Origin: Enterococcus raffinosus
Lineage (GTDB): Bacteria; Bacillota; Bacilli; Lactobacillales; Enterococcaceae
NCBI RefSeq assembly: GCF_018917525.1
Contig: NZ_JAHLOS010000016.1
Coordinates: forward strand, 1-64,000
Length of the DNA stretch: 64,000 nt
Direction: 5' to 3'
In this document: positions 52,596 to 61,826 of the stretch, piece after piece
How positions within the stretch are numbered: position 1 is the first letter of the stretch
Layout of the letters: each line of letters starts with the position of its first letter
Position numbers and translations under genes: made by a program
The notes under the pieces: generated by a model
What the model was told of the DNA's origin: nothing
Seen by the model: only the letters and a program-made list of their open reading frames with translations
Database searches by the model: none

Positions 52596-55205
52596 TTACA
52601 GGGCTGCCTGAGCCAATGTCATTTTCGCCTGCGGAATTCTAAATGGCGAACAAGAGATGTAATCGATAGACAAGTTATTTAAGAAGGCAATTGACTTTGG
52701 ATGAGCCGCTGCTTCACCGCAAATTCCAATCTTCAGCTTCGGATTAACCTGTCTTCCTCGCTCAATGGCTAATTTCATTAAGGCACCAACTCCAGCTTCA
52801 TCCAGAACTTGGAATGGATCGTCCGCAAAAATTTCTGCCTCCATGTATTGATTAATGATTCGTGGTGAATCATCTCGAGACAAGCCCAAAGCCATCTGCG
52901 TCAAGTCATTCGTCCCAAAACTGAAGAAATCGGCATGCTTAGCAATTTCATCGGCCACAAAACAGGCTCTTGGAATTTCGATCATTGTTCCAATTTGATA
53001 GTCCACAACTAGTTTTTGCTCTTCTAAACCTTTTTGGATTGCCTCTTCAATCGATGCCCTCACCCGAGCGAACTCTTGCGCATCAATGGTAAATGGAATC
53101 ATGATCTCTGGTTGGATGGCAAAATCATTTTCTTTTGTCACTTCGCAAGCAGCTTCAATGATCGCTTCGGCTTGCATCTGATAGATTTCTGGATACGCTA
53201 CACCTAAACGTAGACCGCGGAAGCCCAGCATTGGATTAACTTCAGCTAAATTATCGGTTTTCCGTTTCACCTCATTATAGGTCTTGCCAAGCTCCTTCGC
53301 CACTTCCCGGCACTCGTCCGCTCCTTTTGGCAAGAATTCATGTAATGGCGGATCAAGTAAGCGGATCGTTGTTGCTTTGCCTTTAGCAGCTTCGTACATA
53401 TATTTGAAATCTTGTTTTTGGACCTTTTTCAAATCCTTTAATACTTCCAAACGTTCTTCTAGACTATCAGCCAAAATCAATTGTCGGAACTGCAACAATC
53501 GGCTCTTTTCAAAGAACATATGCTCCGTTCGAGCAAGGCCTATACCGACTGCTCCAAGAGCCATACCGGTTTCGATATCGTTCGGTGTTTCGGCATTTGC
53601 GCGAACCTTGATCTTTGCATGACGTTCCCAGATCTCATGAAGATCATCTAAAGCAACGGTATTGGTCACCTCTTCCATTGGAATCTCACTAAAGTAGATA
53701 TTTCCGCTGCTTCCATCTACAGAAAGGATCGTGCCCTCTTCGATAACCTTGTCGCCAACGGTCGCTTTATTTTCCTCTAAAACTGTCAATCGTTCACAGC
53801 CAACTACGGAACAGATGCCCATTCCTCGAGCAACCACTGCCGCATGAGAAGTCATTCCACCGCGGCTGGTAATCACCGCTTCACTGACAGCAATTCCTTC
53901 AATATCCTCTGGTGATGTTTCTTCTCTTACTAAGACAACCCTTTCCCCTCGCGCTTTAGCCTCGGTCGCCGCTTCGGCAGTAAAGTATGCCGCTCCTGTT
54001 GCAGCGCCCGGGCTAGCTGCTAATCCAGATAAGAAGGATTCATGACTCTTCAATTCTTTTTCATCGAAGTTTGGATGCAAGGCTGCTTCCAAATCCTTCG
54101 CTTCGATCCGACTGACTAATTCTTTTTCATCGATAATTCCTTCTTTGTAGAAATCTAGCAGGATTGTCAACGCTGCCTTCGATGTTCGTTTGCCGCTACG
54201 GGTTTGCAGGATAAATAATTTCTCCCGTTCAATCGTAAACTCAACGTCCTGCATATCGTGGTAGTGTTTTTCTAAATCTTCACAGATGCCTTTTAACTGT
54301 TGGTATTGCTCAGGCATATCATCCGCTAAGACTTGAATCGGTTTTGGCGTCCGAACTCCGGCTACCACATCTTCGCCTTGCGCATTGATTAAATATTCAC
54401 CGAATAAGCCTGGATCTCCTAACGATGGATTACGTGAGAAGACGACCCCAGTCCCTGAAGTATCACCAAAGTTTCCGAAGACCATTTCTTGAATGTTCAC
54501 GGCTGTTCCGAGATCATCACTGATGTCATGAAGACGACGATAGGTTTTGGCTCGTTGATTGTTCCAGCTGCCGAATACCGCTTCGATCGCTAGATATAAT
54601 TGTTCAATCGGATCTTGTGGAAATTCTCGCTGCAGCTTTTTCCGATAAATCTCTTTGTACTCGCTTACAATTTGCTTCCAATGATCCGCAGTCAACTCAT
54701 TATCAAAGGTTAGACCATTCACTTTTTTTAAAGCTGTGATGCGATGTTCAAAATCATTATTATCCAAGCCCATCACAACATTTCCGAACATCTGAAGCAG
54801 ACGACGGTAACAATCATAGGCAAATCGTTCATTTTGACTGTTCTCAGCTAAAGCTGCAACTGTTTTATCATTCAGACCTAGATTTAGAACCGTGTCCATC
54901 ATTCCCGGCATCGAAAATTTTGAACCACTTCGTACGGAAACCAACAACGGGTTTTCCAAATCGCTAAATTTTTTTCCTGTTTTAGCCGATAATTTTTCAA
55001 CAGCCTCCATCACTTGATCCTTCATTTCGTCGATCAGCTGGTTGCCGTGATTTAAATAATGTAAGCAGGCTTCTGTAGTAACTGTAAAACCTGTTGGAAC
55101 AGGCAGCCCTAATTTTGTCATCTCAGCGAGGTTGGCTCCCTTCCCGCCTAATAAATCCTTCTGTTCTTTAGATCCTTCTGAAAATAAATAAACCCAACGA
55201 TTCAT
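52596..55205 (-). CDS. ppdK: Pyruvate, phosphate dikinase
   Basis: 869 aa. Interconverts pyruvate, ATP and phosphate with PEP, AMP and pyrophosphate. N-terminal ATP-grasp domain: LLGGKGANLAEMTKLGLPVPTGFTV and SVRSGSKFSMPGMMDTVLNLGLN. Central phosphohistidine in TSRGGMTSHAAVVARGMG. C-terminal PEP/pyruvate barrel: LGFRGLRLG, EIMIPF and FFSFGTNDLTQMALG. Length and order match the bacterial enzyme. Start MNRWVYLFSEG follows GAGGAGA. Confidence 0.97.
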   Translation of the reverse strand: MNRWVYLFSEGSKEQKDLLGGKGANLAEMTKLGLPVPTGFTVTTEACLHYLNHGNQLIDEMKDQVMEAVEKLSAKTGKKFSDLENPLLVSVRSGSKFSMPGMMDTVLNLGLNDKTVAALAENSQNERFAYDCYRRLLQMFGNVVMGLDNNDFEHRITALKKVNGLTFDNELTADHWKQIVSEYKEIYRKKLQREFPQDPIEQLYLAIEAVFGSWNNQRAKTYRRLHDISDDLGTAVNIQEMVFGNFGDTSGTGVVFSRNPSLGDPGLFGEYLINAQGEDVVAGVRTPKPIQVLADDMPEQYQQLKGICEDLEKHYHDMQDVEFTIEREKLFILQTRSGKRTSKAALTILLDFYKEGIIDEKELVSRIEAKDLEAALHPNFDEKELKSHESFLSGLAASPGAATGAAYFTAEAATEAKARGERVVLVREETSPEDIEGIAVSEAVITSRGGMTSHAAVVARGMGICSVVGCERLTVLEENKATVGDKVIEEGTILSVDGSSGNIYFSEIPMEEVTNTVALDDLHEIWERHAKIKVRANAETPNDIETGMALGAVGIGLARTEHMFFEKSRLLQFRQLILADSLEERLEVLKDLKKVQKQDFKYMYEAAKGKATTIRLLDPPLHEFLPKGADECREVAKELGKTYNEVKRKTDNLAEVNPMLGFRGLRLGVAYPEIYQMQAEAIIEAACEVTKENDFAIQPEIMIPFTIDAQEFARVRASIEEAIQKGLEEQKLVVDYQIGTMIEIPRACFVADEIAKHADFFSFGTNDLTQMALGLSRDDSPRIINQYMEAEIFADDPFQVLDEAGVGALMKLAIERGRQVNPKLKIGICGEAAAHPKSIAFLNNLSIDYISCSPFRIPQAKMTLAQAAL

Positions 55206-55311
55206 GCGATTCTCCTCTTAAAAAGTTTTATTTAATCTAATAACAGTTTAATATGCGGATTATATAAAGTCAATAAGATGTTTATATAATTTAATCATGC
55301 ACATATATGCA

Positions 55312-55346
55312 CAAAAAAGACCAGTCCTGATATGAAAGACTGGTCC
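55312..55346 (-). terminator. Intrinsic terminator
   Basis: GACCAGTC pairs with GACTGGTC around a loop of eleven bases; TTTTTTG follows on the minus strand. It serves the DUF1456 gene. Confidence 0.85.
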
Positions 55347-55362
55347 TCATCATTTTATTCAA

Positions 55363-55875
55363 TTACTCGCGATAGCATAAGGCTAATCCCTTTAGAAAAT
55401 TCCGCGCGTACTTATCACCACAGGGCTTAAAATTGCGATGCCCTTCTTTTCTTAAAATAGCACCAAGCTCTCCTTTAGAAGGATACACACCCGCTTCCGC
55501 TAAAATATCAAGCATGTCATCACTGGTCAATGCTAACGCAATCTTCACTTTCTTCAATAAAACATTATTCATATACCTAATTTCTGTACTTTTAGGCTGT
55601 GGTGTCTCTGACTTTTTATTTTTCGGTTCGCCGCGTTTTAAGGTAATGAAACCATTCAAAAAGGTATCCAAGGTTTTATTATTGATCATTTTCACATAAA
55701 CGTTCTTTTCAAACCCTTCATTTTCTTCAAATTCATGATCATGTACTTTCGTTAGCATGGCTCTTTCTTCTTCTCTGGAAACATCCAAGCCGCCTAATTG
55801 AAAAGCTTTTACGATATCCGCATCCTTTATATCCAACGCATATCTTAAACGCAACAATAAATCATTATTATTCAT
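55363..55875 (-). CDS. DUF1456 (YehS-like) protein
   Basis: 170 aa in two related halves of about 70 residues, each with LRYALDIKDADIVKAFQLGG / VKIALALTSDDMLDILAEAG followed by a G-L-D-V-S or P-S-K-G-E-L segment, the duplicated pattern of DUF1456 proteins. Function unknown. TACGGAGGAAGAAC precedes ATG at 55875; the longer frame is not supported. Confidence 0.85.
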   Translation of the reverse strand: MNNNDLLLRLRYALDIKDADIVKAFQLGGLDVSREEERAMLTKVHDHEFEENEGFEKNVYVKMINNKTLDTFLNGFITLKRGEPKNKKSETPQPKSTEIRYMNNVLLKKVKIALALTSDDMLDILAEAGVYPSKGELGAILRKEGHRNFKPCGDKYARNFLKGLALCYRE

Positions 55876-55949
55876 GTTCTTCCTCCGTAGCTCTCGACTG
55901 ATCTTCCTACTATAACACAATGCTTCCTGCAAAGTAGCAGAAGTCAGCC

Positions 55950-55989
55950 AAAAAACGTTCGGCTAAGACTTGATTCTTAGCCGAACGTT
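55950..55989 (-). terminator. Terminator after the DUF1304 gene
   Basis: AACGTTCGGCTAAG pairs with CTTAGCCGAACGTT over an 8-base loop, followed on the minus strand by TTTTTGG. It begins at the stop codon. Confidence 0.88.
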
Positions 55990-56360
55990 TACATCAAATG
56001 AAGCAGGATGATTAAAACTGTAATGGTCGCAGGCAGCGCTTGGATCAGGTAGATCGATTTTGTCACGGTCTTACCACCATAGAGTCCCACAATCACGACA
56101 AACAGATTGAGTAATAGCAAAACCTTCAATCTTATATCTCCCTGAAATAGCAATAAGCTCGTCAACAAGGCCAGCCCTAAGCTACCATTATAGATACCCA
56201 TATTTTTCAAGGCAATTTGAGCATTTTTTTGAGTGACAAATTCCATTGGCATCGCAAATGTTTTTGCCTGCTTTTCCGCTGGCGCAAACATTTCCAGCCC
56301 CATAATCACCAAATGCAGCAAACCGATGATTCCGGATAATAAAAGAATAATGAATTCCAT
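55989..56360 (-). CDS. DUF1304 family membrane protein
   Basis: 123 aa with four membrane helices. The first loop MGLEMFAPAEKQAKTFAM and the QNAQIALKNMGIYNGSLGLALL segment are typical of DUF1304. Function unknown. AAGGAGCAG precedes the ATG; that ribosome-site stretch belongs to one copy of the tandem duplication just upstream. Confidence 0.85.
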   Translation of the reverse strand: MEFIILLLSGIIGLLHLVIMGLEMFAPAEKQAKTFAMPMEFVTQKNAQIALKNMGIYNGSLGLALLTSLLLFQGDIRLKVLLLLNLFVVIVGLYGGKTVTKSIYLIQALPATITVLIILLHLM

Positions 56361-56370
56361 AGATACTGCT

Positions 56371-56525
56371 CCTTACTCCTATTAAAGTAATTATTTTTTC
56401 TTCCAGAAAAAATAAATCTGATGTTCGTGCCGTATACCATCCAACTAGGTTCAATCACTTGTTTTTTCCTTTTCATTCTCCCTTAGTATTTCTCTTCTTA
56501 ATACTGCATAAAGTTGGACTGGCAT
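56371..56525 (-). repeat. Tandem duplication, copy 1 (155 bp)
   Basis: This 155-base unit is repeated directly at 56526-56680 with about a dozen differences and compensating small indels. On the minus strand it holds a 24-codon ORF (56451-56525, MPVQLYAVLRREILRENEKE...), preceded by AGGAG supplied by the end of copy 2. It ends beside the DUF1304 ribosome site. Confidence 0.85.
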
Positions 56526-56680
56526 CCTTACTCCTATTAAAGTAATTATTTTTTCTTCCAGAAAAATAATCCTGATGTTCGTGCCGTATGCGATCCAACT
56601 AGGTTCAATCACCTTTTTTTTTCCTTTTCATTCTCCCCTAGTATTTCGCTTCTTAATACTGCATAAAGTTGGACTGGCAC
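56526..56680 (-). repeat. Tandem duplication, copy 2 (155 bp)
   Basis: Direct repeat of 56371-56525. Its equivalent ORF starts with GTG (56680) and ends early after a one-base insertion in an A-run (about 23 codons). Both copies carry CCAACTAGGTTCAA and TTCGTGCCGTAT. The stretch 56681-56741 holds nothing further. Confidence 0.85.
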
Positions 56681-56741
56681 CCTTATTTTTATGAATGTAT
56701 CTACTATATTCATCTTTTCCCTTTTTTCCAATCAAAACGTC

Positions 56742-58490
56742 TTACATCTTCTCAATCGCAAATCCATGACGCGATAACTGATAAGCATCATCTTCATGGT
56801 AATTCTGCCCAAACAATCGCGTTCCTTCTTTTTCAAACTCAAAGGGTTCTCCTTCATTAAAGGTAGCTCTTAAAGTCTTTTCCTTATACTGTCGAGTCAG
56901 CGAAAAAGCTTGCTTATCATCATCATAGTGCCAAGTCATAGTTCCATAGCTGAACACTTCCGAAAACTGCTTCCGTAAAGCAATCAATTGTTTCACAAAT
57001 GTTAAAAGCTCTTCATCCTGATCATCCCAAATCATGCATCGGCGACAATCCGGATCCATCTCGCCTTCCATACCAACCTCGGTGCCATAATAAATACACG
57101 GCGTCCCTTTTTGGATAAACATGAACGTCAAGATAGCCTTCATCAACTCCTTATTGCCCTGACACAAAGTCAGAATACGGGGTGTATCATGAGAGTCTAG
57201 TAAATTAAAAGCTACTTCATTGGTTTGATCACGATAAAGCAGTTGCTGGCGATTCATCCCAAAAATCATTTGCGAAATTGAGATCGACTGCTCAACAAAG
57301 AAAGCTTTGATATTATCCGTAAAGGCATAATTCATCACAGCATGAAATTCATCGCCCTGTAACCAGCGTTGAGAAGAGTGCCAAATTTCACCTAAAATAT
57401 ATAAATCTTCCTTTTGCTTCAAAACAGCTTGGTGAAACTCTTTCCAAAAATGATGATCCACCTCATTTGCCACGTCCAGCCGCCAACCATCGATATCAAA
57501 ATCACGAATCCAATAGGTCGCAATTTCCAACAAATACTTCTGAACTTCCGGGTTCGCTGTATTCAGTTTCGGCATATGCGGATTAAAATTGAATGTATCA
57601 TAGTTTAAATTTTTCGCGTTTTCGGAATTAGGAATTGCGGTATAGCTTGGTGGAAAAGATGCAATGTGAAACCAATCCGCATAGGCTGACTCTTGCCCAT
57701 GCAAAATCACATCCTGCCACTGGTGAGAGCTTGCTCCAAGATGATTGAATACTGCATCCAGCATGACACGCATTCCACGTTCATGCGCCTTTTCGACTAA
57801 CTCACGGAAAAGCTGTTTGTCCCCAAAGTGCGGGTCAATCTCATAATAATCAACGGTGTCATACTTGTGATTCGACGGTGAGGTAAAAATCGGACAAAGA
57901 TATAAACCATTCACACCCAACTCTTCCAAATAGTCCAGCTTATCAATAATTCCTTGTAAATCACCGCCGAAAAAATTCTCACGCGACGGCTTTTCACTTC
58001 CCCACGCGAGCGTTCCTTCCGGATCATTCGAGGGATCGCCATTATAAAAACGCTCTGGAAAAATTTGATACCAAACCGTTTTAGCTACCCAATCCGGTAC
58101 CTTAAAGCGATCAATTTCTTGAAAATAAGGCATTCGGAAATAGAGATTATCATGCATTAAGCGCTGTTCTTCATAGTCAAAAATTCCCTGATCCGTATAA
58201 AAAACCTGCTTACCTGAATAATCTGTAATACAAAAAGCATAGGCCAAACGGTGATGTAAAGCGGTGACTTCAATCTCCCAATAGTCATGATTATCAGTCG
58301 TATAAGCTTTGTTCATGGCTTGCTGTTTCTGATACCATTTTTCTTCAGCAAAAGTATAAAAATCTCCGCTGATCAATCCCACGGTTTTTATGTCATTACG
58401 AGCAGTCTGCAAACGAATCCGCATCAGATCTTTGGTATAAAGAAACGCAAACTCACTCTCGGGACGATGATAAATTCCTGCATCGTTCAT
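56742..58490 (-). CDS. GH13 maltogenic amylase / neopullulanase / cyclomaltodextrinase
   Basis: 582 aa, glycoside hydrolase family 13 with an N-terminal beta-sandwich domain (about 1-125) typical of the neopullulanase subfamily. Barrel motifs: DAVFNHLG, GWRLDVANEVD (nucleophile Asp), LGEIWH (acid Glu) and NLLDSHDTPR (third acid). No signal peptide, so it acts on imported maltodextrins or cyclodextrins. GGAGGTGGAGG precedes the ATG. Monogenic. Confidence 0.9.
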   Translation of the reverse strand: MNDAGIYHRPESEFAFLYTKDLMRIRLQTARNDIKTVGLISGDFYTFAEEKWYQKQQAMNKAYTTDNHDYWEIEVTALHHRLAYAFCITDYSGKQVFYTDQGIFDYEEQRLMHDNLYFRMPYFQEIDRFKVPDWVAKTVWYQIFPERFYNGDPSNDPEGTLAWGSEKPSRENFFGGDLQGIIDKLDYLEELGVNGLYLCPIFTSPSNHKYDTVDYYEIDPHFGDKQLFRELVEKAHERGMRVMLDAVFNHLGASSHQWQDVILHGQESAYADWFHIASFPPSYTAIPNSENAKNLNYDTFNFNPHMPKLNTANPEVQKYLLEIATYWIRDFDIDGWRLDVANEVDHHFWKEFHQAVLKQKEDLYILGEIWHSSQRWLQGDEFHAVMNYAFTDNIKAFFVEQSISISQMIFGMNRQQLLYRDQTNEVAFNLLDSHDTPRILTLCQGNKELMKAILTFMFIQKGTPCIYYGTEVGMEGEMDPDCRRCMIWDDQDEELLTFVKQLIALRKQFSEVFSYGTMTWHYDDDKQAFSLTRQYKEKTLRATFNEGEPFEFEKEGTRLFGQNYHEDDAYQLSRHGFAIEKM

Positions 58491-58602
58491 CCCTCCACCT
58501 CCTTCTTTGCCTTCATTGTAACAAAAATATTAACAACGTCTCCACTTCTAACACTCTCAAGTGTTCAAACACATTTTTTTCACAAAATTATGCTACTATA
58601 AT

Positions 58603-58691
58603 TATAGAAGAATAATTTTCTTCGCCTCGTTTTACGAGGATCACTCCAGGGCGTAGCATGTTTGGGGAAGCGGCTGCGTCCGTATTTTTTT
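58603..58691 (+). ncRNA. Candidate small RNA unit with own promoter and terminator
   Basis: A strong TATAAT (58597-58602) is followed by a hairpin CCTCG-4-CGAGG and by GGGCGTAGC (58649-58657) pairing with GCTGCGTCC (58673-58681) with two G-U pairs, then TTTTTTT (58685-58691). That would give an RNA of about 80 bases, not fitting any RNA family I recognise. No -35 is clear. It might also be the first part of the leader of the ABC-F gene. Confidence 0.35.
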
Positions 58692-59113
58692 GACAAAGCC
58701 AAAAAATTTTGTTTTAATAAATTCATCAAAGACAGAAACGAGGGATCATGCCGTTGAAAAACTAAGCGAATGTTGGAAGCTGTATACTGATCATAGATTG
58801 ACAGATGTTGATAGGATCAGTGGGCAGATTTTCAGGATTGGCTTAGGATTTCAAGGGATGGTCTTTTTTTGTTGCCAGTTATGCTTTTGACAGTTTGTTA
58901 ATTATGAACAGGCAATAAAGCTGTTAGCGAATTTAGTGAACAAGCAGTTTAGCAGAATGGTAGGCGTACGAGAATAGAATTATTTTTCACGAACTTTGAA
59001 AAATGATTACCTTTCTAATGAGCTAGTCGTTCTACCTGTTTATCACTATTGAGCCAAGAATTTCCCTAATCCTCTCCTGAAAATTGGTTAGGATTTTTTT
59101 GTTTCTCTGAAAC
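58692..59113 (+). promoter_or_regulatory. Leader region of the ABC-F gene, attenuator-like
   Basis: Contains a TTGACA (58887-58892), a 7-codon ORF MITFLMS (59003-59026) and a terminator-like stem (59065-59092, seven pairs with one bulge, then T7 to 59100) directly before the ribosome site AAGGGGG. A short GTTTC-GAAAC hairpin follows (59101-59113). Such an arrangement, a terminator just before an antibiotic-protection gene, fits ribosome-mediated attenuation. No other gene is seen in the stretch. Confidence 0.5.
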
Positions 59114-59130
59114 AAAAGGGGGAATTATTT

Positions 59131-60624
59131 ATGTCTACAATTAAAATTACACATTTAACCTTTGGCTTTGATAAACAGGTCGATTTACTGTTTAATGATG
59201 CCAATTTAACAATCGATAGCAGTTGGAAATTAGGCCTCGTTGGCCGTAATGGTCGTGGAAAGACCACACTCCTGAATTTACTCTTAGGAAAATATACTTA
59301 TCAAGGAGACATCCAGTTTCCGTTACGTCCAGTCTATTTTCCAGCAAGCATGGACGAAACCGAGCAATTAACTTATTACGCATTGCTGGAGGTCGCTGAT
59401 TTTGAGTTATGGGAATTAGAGCGAGAAATGACCCTGATTCAGTTGGATCCACAAGTGTTGTGGCAACCTTATCAAACCCTTTCCGGGGGCGAACAAACAA
59501 AAGTGTTATTGGCACTACTCTTTACACAGGAAGACTTTTTTCCACTAATTGATGAACCGACCAATCATTTAGACCTGCAAGGGCGCCAACATGTGGCGAA
59601 TTATTTGCAACATAAAGATGGCTTTATCGTTGTCAGCCATGATCGACAATTTCTAAATCAGGTCACTGATCATACCTTAGCCATCGAAAAAAGCCAATTA
59701 GTGCTTTATCAAGGAAATTTTTCGACCTATGAGGAGCAAAAGAAACTGCGAGACGAATTCGAGCTCGCACAAAACCGCAAAATCAAAAAAGAAGTCGGTC
59801 GTTTGAAAAAAACAGCTGCCGAAAAAGCCGAATGGTCGCGCTCTCGAGAAACAGATAAATACGGCAAACCCTCGGAAAAAGGCAGCGGCGGAATCTTCGA
59901 TACAGGTTTTATCGGTGCGCGAGCTGCTCGGACAATGAAACGTTCAAAAAATATCGAGCAGCGAATGTATGATCAAATCGAAGCAAAAGAAGGGCTCTTA
60001 AAGGATTTAGAAGATGTCGATCGTCTAACGATGAACTATCAGCCGAGCCGACATGTTCAGCTTTTAAAAGTCGAAGAGCTAGCGTTGCGTTATCCCGACC
60101 AAGAACCACTTTTTGCGCCCTTATCCTTTGAACTAAAACGGGGAGAAATCACAGCATTGACCGGTCCGAACGGAATCGGAAAATCCAGCGTATTACATTA
60201 CTTACTAGGAACTTTTGCAGGCGAAGGCAGCGGAGAACTCCTGCGACCAAACGTTAAAATTAGTTATGTTCGCCAAAACTATGAAAGCAATCGCGGCGAG
60301 CTACAGGATTTCGCAGAAGCTAATCAGCTAGATTATTCCATGTTTCTAAATAATTTGCGAAAACTGGGAATGGAACGAAATGTCTTTCAGAATAAAATCG
60401 AAGAAATGAGCATGGGACAACGGAAAAAAGTTGAATTAGCAAAATCCCTTGCCCAAGAAGCCGAACTCTATATTTGGGATGAACCCCTAAATTATCTAGA
60501 CGTATTCAATCAAAAACAATTGGAAGACCTTTTACTTCAGGTAAAACCAACAATGCTGATTGTGGAGCACGATCAAACCTTCCTAAAAAACATCCACACT
60601 AAACAAATTGCATTGCATAAATAA
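59131..60624 (+). CDS. lsa: Lsa-family ABC-F ribosomal protection protein
   Basis: 497 aa with two ATP-binding cassettes: Walker A GRNGRGKTT and GPNGIGKSS, signatures LSGGEQTK and MSMGQRKK, Walker B FPLIDEPTNHLD and YIWDEPLNYLD. The linker (about 205-290) has the arginine/lysine-rich ARD helix with KYGKPSEKGSGGIFDTGFIGARAARTMKRSK. By eye it matches Lsa(A) of E. faecalis closely. Proteins of this type release lincosamides, streptogramin A and pleuromutilins from ribosomes. Intrinsic, not obviously mobile; no transfer signs. AAGGGGG precedes the ATG. Confidence 0.88.
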   Translation: MSTIKITHLTFGFDKQVDLLFNDANLTIDSSWKLGLVGRNGRGKTTLLNLLLGKYTYQGDIQFPLRPVYFPASMDETEQLTYYALLEVADFELWELEREMTLIQLDPQVLWQPYQTLSGGEQTKVLLALLFTQEDFFPLIDEPTNHLDLQGRQHVANYLQHKDGFIVVSHDRQFLNQVTDHTLAIEKSQLVLYQGNFSTYEEQKKLRDEFELAQNRKIKKEVGRLKKTAAEKAEWSRSRETDKYGKPSEKGSGGIFDTGFIGARAARTMKRSKNIEQRMYDQIEAKEGLLKDLEDVDRLTMNYQPSRHVQLLKVEELALRYPDQEPLFAPLSFELKRGEITALTGPNGIGKSSVLHYLLGTFAGEGSGELLRPNVKISYVRQNYESNRGELQDFAEANQLDYSMFLNNLRKLGMERNVFQNKIEEMSMGQRKKVELAKSLAQEAELYIWDEPLNYLDVFNQKQLEDLLLQVKPTMLIVEHDQTFLKNIHTKQIALHK

Positions 60625-60626
60625 AA

Positions 60627-60660
60627 TGAACCGTCCAAAAAAAATTGGACGGTTCATTTA
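60627..60660. terminator. Bidirectional terminator
   Basis: AATGAACCGTCC pairs with GGACGGTTCATT over an A/T loop, flanked by A and T runs. It separates the ABC-F gene and the convergent DUF3841 gene. Confidence 0.88.
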
Positions 60661-61269
60661 CATTTTCCATTCTAAAAAGGATTCTACCCAGACCTGCTGA
60701 ATTTCCCAAATCCCCCCTTGAATATCTTCAAAGGGTAACCGCTTAGTTGTCTTTATCTCTGCATCATATTGAAAAAGCTTTTGCCAGCTGCGTACCAGCT
60801 CAGTTTTCAAATGCGGATAGAACGCGGTCGTATAGACATCGCCTTCATAGCTCACGTTATATTTTTTCAGCTTGTTGTAATACGTTGCCTGCTCCTCTTC
60901 CGTACCTAGGAAACGCAGATTCAAAATCCGGTTCCAATCAGACATCCGGAAAAAGACGATCTTCTCGATTGGCACACATAGCTTGATCAGTTGAGAATCC
61001 GCTGAATAATCGAGGTATTTTACATCCAAAAAAGTCCAGATTGCAGAATCAGCTTCTGCTGGACGCGCAACGACATTAGCAGCATTTTGTCGATACCAGC
61101 TATAGGCCTGCAAAAATACTTGCGCCGTCTCTCCGTACTTTTCTTTTATAAAGGTGTTGTCGACAACATGTCTCCCCGATTTAATCAGCTGATCAACCAC
61201 CACTCGACTTTGAGAAGTATACAATGTTACCTGGTTATTTGAGTAATCCATTCCTTGCGAATTTCCCAT
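60658..61269 (-). CDS. DUF3841-like protein, second of a tandem pair
   Basis: 203 aa. Begins with VTLYTSQSRVVVDQLIKSGRHVV, then a QAYSWYRQNAANVV helix, and the segment IWTFLDVKYLDYSAD...; the end GGIWEIQQVWVESFLEWKM resembles its neighbour's GTIWEIRKEWITQITR. The family is DUF3841-like, function unknown. It overlaps the upstream paralogue by up to 43 bases, so the start (61269 or 61251) is uncertain and translation probably coupled. Confidence 0.65.
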   Translation of the reverse strand: MGNSQGMDYSNNQVTLYTSQSRVVVDQLIKSGRHVVDNTFIKEKYGETAQVFLQAYSWYRQNAANVVARPAEADSAIWTFLDVKYLDYSADSQLIKLCVPIEKIVFFRMSDWNRILNLRFLGTEEEQATYYNKLKKYNVSYEGDVYTTAFYPHLKTELVRSWQKLFQYDAEIKTTKRLPFEDIQGGIWEIQQVWVESFLEWKM

Positions 61270-61784
61270 ATCGTTCCCACTTTCATCTCCCCCAATACGC
61301 TCGAATCATCGAAAAGCCGCTCATGACTTTGCTCAATTTCTCGTTTGATATTAGGATAAAAGGGCGTCATAAAAGCAGTAATATCATCAATCCCGTATTT
61401 CTCCAACAGCCTTGTGTGTTCCTTTTGATCCTCTAAATCTTTGGGAATGTACAAATGGTTGACAATATTTCCCCATTTTAATAAATCAACCACAATCAAC
61501 TGATCCTCATCAAGCTCAATTTCTAAAATCGCATTACCTTCACTATTTTGAATACTGTCTTCTTCTGAAAGCGATACCCAAATTGGATACCTCACATCTG
61601 GCGGCGGCTGAACAAGCCGAGAAGCCGCCTGCACATACCATTCATACACACCTAGATATAGATTGCTGTGATCCTCCATCTTTTGTTGGATGTATTCCTT
61701 TTTTGCAATATATCGCCCTGTTTGTTCCAATACTTCTAAAATATTCTCGTGTTGCTTCGTCCAAACCGTTACTTTGTTTGTCAT
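61227..61784 (-). CDS. DUF3841-like protein, first of a tandem pair
   Basis: 185 aa, related to the downstream protein over its length (VTVWTKQHENILEVLEQTGRYI, LYLGVYEWYVQAASRLV, PIWVSLSEED). GGAGGAACT precedes ATG at 61784; the earlier in-frame start is unsupported. The two were probably made by duplication and have diverged strongly. Confidence 0.65.
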   Translation of the reverse strand: MTNKVTVWTKQHENILEVLEQTGRYIAKKEYIQQKMEDHSNLYLGVYEWYVQAASRLVQPPPDVRYPIWVSLSEEDSIQNSEGNAILEIELDEDQLIVVDLLKWGNIVNHLYIPKDLEDQKEHTRLLEKYGIDDITAFMTPFYPNIKREIEQSHERLFDDSSVLGEMKVGTIWEIRKEWITQITR

Positions 61785-61826
61785 AGTTCCTCCAAAAATC
61801 AAACACAAGCAAAAGCGTATTTTCCC

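Noticed and set aside
58690-58890. 66-codon frame between the small RNA-like unit and the ABC-F gene
   Set aside because: Starts at a TTG in the T-run of a terminator without a ribosome site; the composition is that of leader DNA.
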